Shown: positions 6,243 to 10,336 of the stretch, in pieces
Position numbering within the stretch: position 1 is the first letter of the stretch
Layout of the letters: each line of letters opens with the position of its first letter
Assembly (NCBI GenBank): GCA_964354365.1
Contig: CAYGZM010000133.1
Coordinates: 1 to 10,336, forward strand
Length of the DNA stretch: 10,336 nt
Source: CAYGZM01 sp964354365
GTDB taxonomy: Bacteria; Planctomycetota; Phycisphaerae; Sedimentisphaerales; Anaerobacaceae
Reading direction: 5' to 3'
Notes under the pieces: generated by a model
Told to the model about the DNA's origin: nothing
Databases searched by the model: none
The model's input: the letters and a program-made list of their open reading frames with translations, nothing else
Translations under genes and position numbers: made by a program

Positions 6243-6715
6243 TGAACTGTGAAAATGGAAAAATTACGCCTGCCCAAATCAAGGAGAAGACCCGCTGGTT
6301 CACGGCCCTTTGCAAAGAAAACGGCCTCAAGGTTACACCGCAACGGCTGGCGATATACAGGGAGCTTCTATCCAGCGACGAGCATCCGTCCGCGGAGATG
6401 CTGCACGAGAGCCTAAGAAGCATATTCCCGACTATCTCGCTCGACACGGTCAACCGGACGCTTTTGAAGCTCAGCGAGATTGGGGCCGCCTTTATCGTCG
6501 AAGGGTCCGGCGATGCCAGGCGCTTTGACGCCGGCCTGGACCACCATCAGCACTTCAGGTGCATCAAGTGCAGGAGGATAATTGATTTTCATTACGAGCC
6601 GTTTGATAATGTTGAACTGCCTGCGGCTGTTGCAGAGAAATTCATCGTAATTAGAAAAACCGTTTATCTCGAAGGGATATGCGATTTGTGCAAGAGCATA
6701 GTTGTTGTCGTTTAA
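6242..6715 (+). CDS. perR: PerR-type peroxide-sensing Fur family repressor
   Basis: 157 aa. A winged-helix DNA-binding domain (about 15-90, with VTPQRLAIYREL and SLDTVNRTLLKL, the recognition helix region) is followed by a metal-binding dimerisation domain. Aligned by hand with Bacillus PerR at a constant offset of 11, all five regulatory metal ligands are present: H48, D96, H102, H104 and D115 (PerR H37, D85, H91, H93, D104). The structural zinc cysteines are C107, C110, C147 and C150. Asp115, rather than the Glu found in Fur, is the residue linked to peroxide sensing, so PerR is favoured over Fur or Zur. In such proteins Fe(II)-catalysed oxidation of the histidine ligands releases the repressor from DNA. 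AGGA lies six bases before the ATG. The gene heads the oxidative-stress island and rubrerythrin follows after 27 bases, so it probably controls the genes downstream. Confidence 0.9.
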   Translation: MNCENGKITPAQIKEKTRWFTALCKENGLKVTPQRLAIYRELLSSDEHPSAEMLHESLRSIFPTISLDTVNRTLLKLSEIGAAFIVEGSGDARRFDAGLDHHQHFRCIKCRRIIDFHYEPFDNVELPAAVAEKFIVIRKTVYLEGICDLCKSIVVVV

Positions 6716-6742
6716 TTTCGTAAGAAAGGCAGGTTGATTAAA

Positions 6743-7315
6743 ATGGAGCTGAAAGGAACTCAAACGGAGAAGAATCTGTTGGCCGCCTTTGCCGGCGAAT
6801 CCCAGGCCCGCAACAGGTACAATTACTTTGCAAGCCAGGCCAAAAAAGACGGCTACGAGCAGATGGCTGCTATCTTCGAAGAGACCGCCAACCAGGAAAA
6901 GGAGCACGCAAAACGCGAGTTCAAATTCCTGCAGGGCAGCGAGGTGGAAATCACGGCGGCATTCCCCGCCGGTGTCATTGGCAGCACGCTGGAGAATCTA
7001 AAGGCTGCCGCCGCCGGGGAGCACTATGAAACCACTGAAATGTATCCGGGCTTCGCCGAGGTTGCGGATAACGAAGGTTTTCCTGAAATTGCCGCTGTTT
7101 TCAGGAGCATCGCCGTTGCTGAAAAACGCCACGAGGGCCGCTACCTTGCATTGGCGAAGAATATCGCTGACGACCGTGTCTTCAAGCGGCAAAAAACCGT
7201 CAGGTGGGTCTGCAGGAATTGCGGCTACGTCCACGAAGGCGCCGAGCCGCCTAAGACCTGCCCCGCCTGCGCACATCCGCTGAGCTATTACGAGCTCGAA
7301 GCGGCCAATTACTAA
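6743..7315 (+). CDS. rbr: Rubrerythrin
   Basis: 190 aa; a cytoplasmic NAD(P)H-linked peroxidase of anaerobes that reduces H2O2 to water, usually with electrons from rubredoxin. The ferritin-like diiron domain (1-145) has the full ligand set: E19, E52, H55, E93, E96, E127 and H130. The C-terminal rubredoxin-like domain (about 152-190) has C157-x2-C160 and C173-x2-C176 for one FeS4 iron. Length and domain order are those of classical rubrerythrin. I chose ATG 6743 because AGGT (6731-6734) is well spaced and MELKGTQTEKNL is the usual beginning; an in-frame TTG at 6734 adds three residues. It lies 27 bases after perR and is very probably co-transcribed with it, an arrangement also known from Desulfovibrio. 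Confidence 0.96.
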   Translation: MELKGTQTEKNLLAAFAGESQARNRYNYFASQAKKDGYEQMAAIFEETANQEKEHAKREFKFLQGSEVEITAAFPAGVIGSTLENLKAAAAGEHYETTEMYPGFAEVADNEGFPEIAAVFRSIAVAEKRHEGRYLALAKNIADDRVFKRQKTVRWVCRNCGYVHEGAEPPKTCPACAHPLSYYELEAANY

Positions 7316-7346
7316 GAGCGCCTTATAGAAAGAAACCTCGCCTTCT

Positions 7347-7373
7347 GTCATTCCCGCGCAGGCGGGAATCCAG
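7347..7373. repeat. GTCATTCC-type palindromic repeat, third copy
   Basis: ATTCCCGC (7350-7357) and GCGGGAAT (7362-7369) form a perfect 8-bp stem around GCAG, followed by CCAG as in the copies at 193-347 and 1641-1667. It sits in the 124-base gap between rubrerythrin and the Ni-SOD-like gene. No T-run follows, so whether it ends or weakens the transcript is open. Confidence 0.8.
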
Positions 7374-7439
7374 GACTACGGGGTCAATAGGAACTTCGTT
7401 CCGTCGGATCTTGCAAGAGAGATATTGGGAGTCAAAAAA

Positions 7440-7712
7440 ATGGCAAAAATAATAAGAAACAAAGCGATACTCCTCGCTGTTTTAGTATCTATGGTTGTTC
7501 TTGCCTCGCTCGCCTGGCCGCACTGTCAGGTGCCGTGCGGCATTTACAACGACCAGATGCGATTCGATATGATTAGCGAGCATATCGCAACCATCGAGAA
7601 ATCAATGAAGCAGACCACCGGCCTGGCCAACATTGAGAAGCTCAGGTCCGTACTGGACAGCTTCCATCACGCGTACTTCGGCGATGCTGATACCGCCGAA
7701 CATAAACACTGA
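7440..7712 (+). CDS. sodN: Ni-superoxide dismutase-like protein, internally shortened
   Basis: 90 aa. Residues 1-25 form a signal peptide (KIIRNK, then a hydrophobic run). HCQVPCGIY (28-36) is the nickel hook of Ni-SOD (HCxxPCxxY): His, two Cys and the Tyr are all present. Ni-SOD turns superoxide into O2 and H2O2; the hook must be at the mature N-terminus. After helix 1 (to about IEKSM, 52-56) the chain passes straight to KQTTGLANIEKLRSVLDSFHHAYFG, which resembles the last helix of exported Ni-SODs, and ends in a His-rich tail. From memory of the family, some 50-60 central residues are missing, so a normal four-helix bundle cannot form. ATG 7440 was chosen over TTG 7425 because GGGAG lies eight bases upstream. 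Activity is doubtful; a nickel-binding or assembly role is possible. Confidence 0.75.
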   Translation: MAKIIRNKAILLAVLVSMVVLASLAWPHCQVPCGIYNDQMRFDMISEHIATIEKSMKQTTGLANIEKLRSVLDSFHHAYFGDADTAEHKH

Positions 7713-7730
7713 CTACAGGGAGGTGTTATT

Positions 7731-8243
7731 ATGGACTCAAAAACAGTGACAATGAAGGGCAAACCCCTCACTTTGGTCGGCACCCAGGTCAGAGTCGGCG
7801 ATGTAGCCCCGGATTTTGAAGTGCTGGCAAATGACCTCTCGCCGGTCAAGCTCTCGTCCTTTCGGGGGAAAGTGGTTGTGATAAGCTCGGTCCCCTCGTT
7901 GGACACCTCCGTCTGCGACCTGCAGACCAGGAAGTTCAACGAGCAGGCCGCCGCCCTGGGCGATGGTGTTGCCGTGCTTACAATCAGTATGGACCTGCCC
8001 TTTGCACAGAAGCGATGGTGCGGCGCCGCCGGCATCGAGAACCTCCAGACACTTTCCGACTACCGCAATGCCGAGTTCGGCCGGACGTTCGGCCTGCTGA
8101 TTCAGGAATTACGCCTCCTGGTCAGGGCCGTATTTGTCGTGGACGCAGACGGGATTATCAGGTATAAACAGATTGTTAGCGAGTTGACCAGAGAGCCCGA
8201 TTATGATTCCGCCATAAAAGCAGCCAAAGAGGCGAGCAAATGA
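7731..8243 (+). CDS. tpx: Thiol peroxidase (Tpx, atypical 2-Cys peroxiredoxin)
   Basis: 170 aa; reduces H2O2 and alkyl hydroperoxides, normally using thioredoxin. The thioredoxin-fold Tpx signature is complete: VGDVAPDFEV (22-31), SVPSLDTSVCDLQTRKF (53-69) with peroxidatic C62 and T59, and resolving C97 in RWCGAAGI (95-102), followed by LQTLSDYR and FG. R132 and the VFVVDADGII strand also fit. C62 and C97 correspond to E. coli C61 and C95. Its length is normal and it has no leader, so it acts in the cytoplasm. A strong ribosome site (GGGAGGTG, 7718-7725) lies in the 18-base gap after the Ni-SOD-like gene. Its TGA overlaps the ATG of the flavodiiron gene, so the two are translationally coupled. 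Confidence 0.96.
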   Translation: MDSKTVTMKGKPLTLVGTQVRVGDVAPDFEVLANDLSPVKLSSFRGKVVVISSVPSLDTSVCDLQTRKFNEQAAALGDGVAVLTISMDLPFAQKRWCGAAGIENLQTLSDYRNAEFGRTFGLLIQELRLLVRAVFVVDADGIIRYKQIVSELTREPDYDSAIKAAKEASK

Positions 8244-9421
8244 GAACGATTAAGGCCAACATTTATGCCGTAGGCGCAATCGACTGGGATGCCAGGTTGT
8301 TTGACAGGCTCATCCCGCTGCCCGATGGCACGACTTACAATTCGTACCTGATAAAAGGCAGTGAAAAGACCGCGCTGCTTGACACGGTTGACCCCACGAA
8401 AACAGATGTCCTGCTCGATAATCTTGCCGAGCTTGGAATCGACAGGATCGACTACGTCGTTGCCCACCACGCCGAGCAGGACCATTCCGGCAGCCTGCCC
8501 GACGTTCTGCTCCTTTATCCCGATGCAAAGGTCGTCGCCAATCCCAAGTGCAAGGCCATGCTGATGGACCTGTTGGCCATAGAGGATGAGAAATTCATTA
8601 CTGTTGAGGACGGCCAGACCCTTTCTCTGGGCGACAAGACCCTGCGATTCATCTACATCCCTTGGGTGCACTGGCCCGAGACAATGGCAACGTATCTCCG
8701 GGAGGATGGGATTCTCTTTCCCTGCGACTTCTTTGGCGCTCATCTTGCGGGCAGCAGTCTCTTCGCCGACGACAAAACGCTGGTCTATGAGTCGGCCAAG
8801 CGATATTACGCCGAGATTATGATGCCCTTCAGAAGGCAGGTCAACGCCAACCTTGCGAAGCTGGCCGACCTCGAAATCGACATCGTAGCCCCAAGTCACG
8901 GCCCCATACACAACCAGCCGGGTTTCATCGTTGATGCCTATAAAGATTGGGCCTCCGATACCGTCAAAAACGAGGTTGTTGTCCCTTATGTCTCGATGCA
9001 CGGCTGCACCGCCAAAATGGTCTCCCACTTTGTCGGCGCACTGATCGAAAGGGGCATCGCCGTCAGGCAGTTTGAGCTCTCCACCGTTGACGTGGGCAAG
9101 CTTGCAATAGCACTGGTCGATGCCGCAACTGTCGTGATCGGCTCACCAACGGTCCTGGCAGGGCCGCACCCGTGCGCCGCTTATGCCGCCTTCCTGGCCA
9201 ACGCCCTCAGGCCCAAGACTAAATTCGCCTCAATTGTAGGCTCCTATGGCTGGGGCGGCAAAATGGTAGAGCAGTTGGCCGCTATGTTGCCCAACCTCAA
9301 GGTCGAGATTATCAAGCCGGTGCTGACCAAAGGCTTCCCCAAAGACGCCGACTTCGCCGCTCTTGACGCCCTGGCCGACAAAATTCTCGCTAAACACAAG
9401 GAAATCGGAATCGCAAAATGA
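8240..9421 (+). CDS. fprA: Class A flavodiiron protein (O2 reductase)
   Basis: 393 aa; reduces O2 to water (some members NO to N2O) in the cytoplasm, with electrons usually from rubredoxin. The N-terminal metallo-beta-lactamase-like domain (1-245) carries the diiron ligands H77-x-E79-x-D81-H82, H144, D163 and H220, with the spacings of the family (61 and 18 residues between the middle ligands). The C-terminal flavodoxin domain (about 247-390) has an FMN phosphate loop at SMHGCT (252-257) and further FMN contacts at SPTVLAGPHP (302-311) and GSYGWGG (334-340). There is no fused rubredoxin or flavin reductase domain, hence class A. Its ATG overlaps the tpx stop (ATGA), with AGAGG seven bases upstream. 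It contains all residues expected of an active enzyme; O2 versus NO preference cannot be read from the sequence. Confidence 0.95.
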   Translation: MRTIKANIYAVGAIDWDARLFDRLIPLPDGTTYNSYLIKGSEKTALLDTVDPTKTDVLLDNLAELGIDRIDYVVAHHAEQDHSGSLPDVLLLYPDAKVVANPKCKAMLMDLLAIEDEKFITVEDGQTLSLGDKTLRFIYIPWVHWPETMATYLREDGILFPCDFFGAHLAGSSLFADDKTLVYESAKRYYAEIMMPFRRQVNANLAKLADLEIDIVAPSHGPIHNQPGFIVDAYKDWASDTVKNEVVVPYVSMHGCTAKMVSHFVGALIERGIAVRQFELSTVDVGKLAIALVDAATVVIGSPTVLAGPHPCAAYAAFLANALRPKTKFASIVGSYGWGGKMVEQLAAMLPNLKVEIIKPVLTKGFPKDADFAALDALADKILAKHKEIGIAK

Positions 9422-9448
9422 AATCTACAAGTTGAGAAAGGACTCATT

Positions 9449-9823
9449 ATGGCTGAGAAACTCCAAATCTATAAATGCAATGTATGCGGCAACATCGTCG
9501 AAGTCCTCCACGGCGGCGCAGGCGAGTTGGTCTGCTGCGGCCAGCCAATGGAAAATCTTACGGCGAAAACGGCCGACGCAACCAAGGAAAAGCATGTCCC
9601 TGTGATCGAGAAAGTTGAGGGCGGGATAAAGGTTAAGGTCGGCGGCGTCCCTCACCCTATGGAGGCAAAGCACTATATTGAATGGATCGAGGTCATTGCC
9701 GACGGAAAGGCCTATCGCCAGTTCCTCAACCCCGGCCAGCCCCCCGAGGCCGTCTTCAACATTAAGGCCGCCTCCGTCACCGCAAGGGAATACTGCAATG
9801 TCCACGGACTATGGAAAGGATGA
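9449..9823 (+). CDS. dfx: Desulfoferrodoxin (superoxide reductase, 2Fe type)
   Basis: 124 aa; reduces superoxide to H2O2 without making O2, in the cytoplasm. The N-terminal desulforedoxin domain has centre I ligands C10, C13, C29 and C30 (FeS4). The C-terminal superoxide reductase domain has centre II ligands H49, H69, H75, H119 and C116, plus E47 and K48 (EKHVP) at the active site. These positions coincide with those of Desulfovibrio desulfuricans desulfoferrodoxin. Nothing is missing. AAAGGA lies six bases before the ATG and the gene starts 27 bases after the flavodiiron gene. The peroxide it makes would be taken by rubrerythrin and Tpx, encoded in the same cluster. Confidence 0.97.
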   Translation: MAEKLQIYKCNVCGNIVEVLHGGAGELVCCGQPMENLTAKTADATKEKHVPVIEKVEGGIKVKVGGVPHPMEAKHYIEWIEVIADGKAYRQFLNPGQPPEAVFNIKAASVTAREYCNVHGLWKG

Positions 9824-9826
9824 TGT

Positions 9827-10336
9827 ATGATCGGTAAAAAAATGGAACAAGCTCTAAACGACCAGGTTAACGCCGAGTTCTACTCGGCCTACTTATATCT
9901 CTCGATGGTCGCCTATTTTGAATCCATAAACCTGCCGGGCTTTGCAACCTGGATGAGGGTCCAGACGCAGGAAGAGATTGTGCACGCAATGAAAATGTAC
10001 GATTTCCTCAACCAGCGGGATGGCCGAGTCATCCTCAAAGCCATCGACGCCCCGCCGGCTCAGTGGAAATCGCCTCTTGCCGCGTTTCAAGCTGCATACA
10101 AGCACGAGCAGCTCGTAACAGGCCGCATAAACGACCTGGTCAATCTGGCCGTCGATGAAAAGGACCACGCCACAAACGCCTTCCTGCAGTGGTTTGTCAA
10201 CGAGCAGGTCGAAGAGGAAATGTCCGCCGACAATGTCGTCCAGAACCTCAAAATTGCAGCCGACGCGCCGGGTGCGATGTTTATGATTGACCGCGAGCTG
10301 GGCCAGCGCGTATTCACCCCGCCCGCAGCTCAAGGA
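9827..10336 (+). CDS. ftnA: Bacterial ferritin (non-haem), runs off window
   Basis: 170 residues are visible with no stop before the edge; the family is usually about 165-175 aa, so little is missing. It oxidises Fe(II) at a diiron ferroxidase centre and stores Fe(III) in a 24-subunit shell. Centre residues match E. coli FtnA numbering: E17, E50, H53, E94, Q127 and E130, with E126 and E129 also present. No haem-binding Met as in bacterioferritin is apparent at its usual place, so Ftn is preferred over Bfr. AAAGGA (9815-9820) lies six bases before the ATG, and only three bases separate the gene from the dfx stop, so it belongs to the same transcript. Iron storage here fits a role in limiting Fenton chemistry. 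Confidence 0.95.
   Translation, partial: MIGKKMEQALNDQVNAEFYSAYLYLSMVAYFESINLPGFATWMRVQTQEEIVHAMKMYDFLNQRDGRVILKAIDAPPAQWKSPLAAFQAAYKHEQLVTGRINDLVNLAVDEKDHATNAFLQWFVNEQVEEEMSADNVVQNLKIAADAPGAMFMIDRELGQRVFTPPAAQG

Noticed and set aside
7440..7730. Frameshift hiding the rest of the Ni-SOD
   Set aside because: The next gene's ribosome site begins six bases after the stop, so there is no room, and the missing part seems internal rather than C-terminal.
1..10336. CRISPR array, tRNA or rRNA genes
   Set aside because: No regularly spaced direct repeats, tRNA-like cloverleaf with a conserved T-loop, or rRNA segments were seen.

Overview
The window reads as chromosomal DNA of an anaerobic or microaerophilic bacterium that meets oxygen now and then. 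A Phycisphaerae-type Planctomycetota is my best guess, resting on gene style, moderately high GC, and intergenic spaces filled with short palindromic repeats. No marker gene here proves it.

Left part (1-1771). The first 415 bases hold no gene I can support. They contain a 120-bp non-coding insertion with 15-bp terminal inverted repeats and an 8-bp target duplication, sitting inside a GTCATTCC-type dispersed repeat. A minus-strand gene (416-1438) follows for an exported M23 metallopeptidase with an N-terminal DUF3887-like region. Between it and lemA is a second repeat element with its own inverted ends.

Middle part (1772-5779, plus strand). lemA, a DUF3137 membrane protein, a long-type 6-phosphofructokinase and a zinc-ribbon MDR oxidoreductase lie head to tail. 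lemA, DUF3137 and pfk are nearly contiguous and may be one transcript. The MDR gene follows after a hairpin.

Intergenic 5780-6241. This holds a 91-bp palindromic repeat, a structured stretch I cannot assign, and a likely promoter and operator for the next gene.

Right part (6242-10336, plus strand). This is a seven-gene oxygen and reactive-oxygen defence island: a PerR-type regulator, rubrerythrin, a Ni-superoxide dismutase-like protein, thiol peroxidase, flavodiiron O2 reductase, desulfoferrodoxin (superoxide reductase) and ferritin, which runs to the window edge. Together they would remove O2 (flavodiiron protein), superoxide (desulfoferrodoxin, perhaps the Ni-SOD) and peroxide (rubrerythrin, Tpx), and store the iron that drives Fenton chemistry. 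PerR is the likely controller.

The most unusual item is the Ni-SOD-like gene. It keeps the nickel hook and what looks like the family's C-terminal helix, but lacks the middle of the four-helix bundle and is only 90 residues long including its leader.
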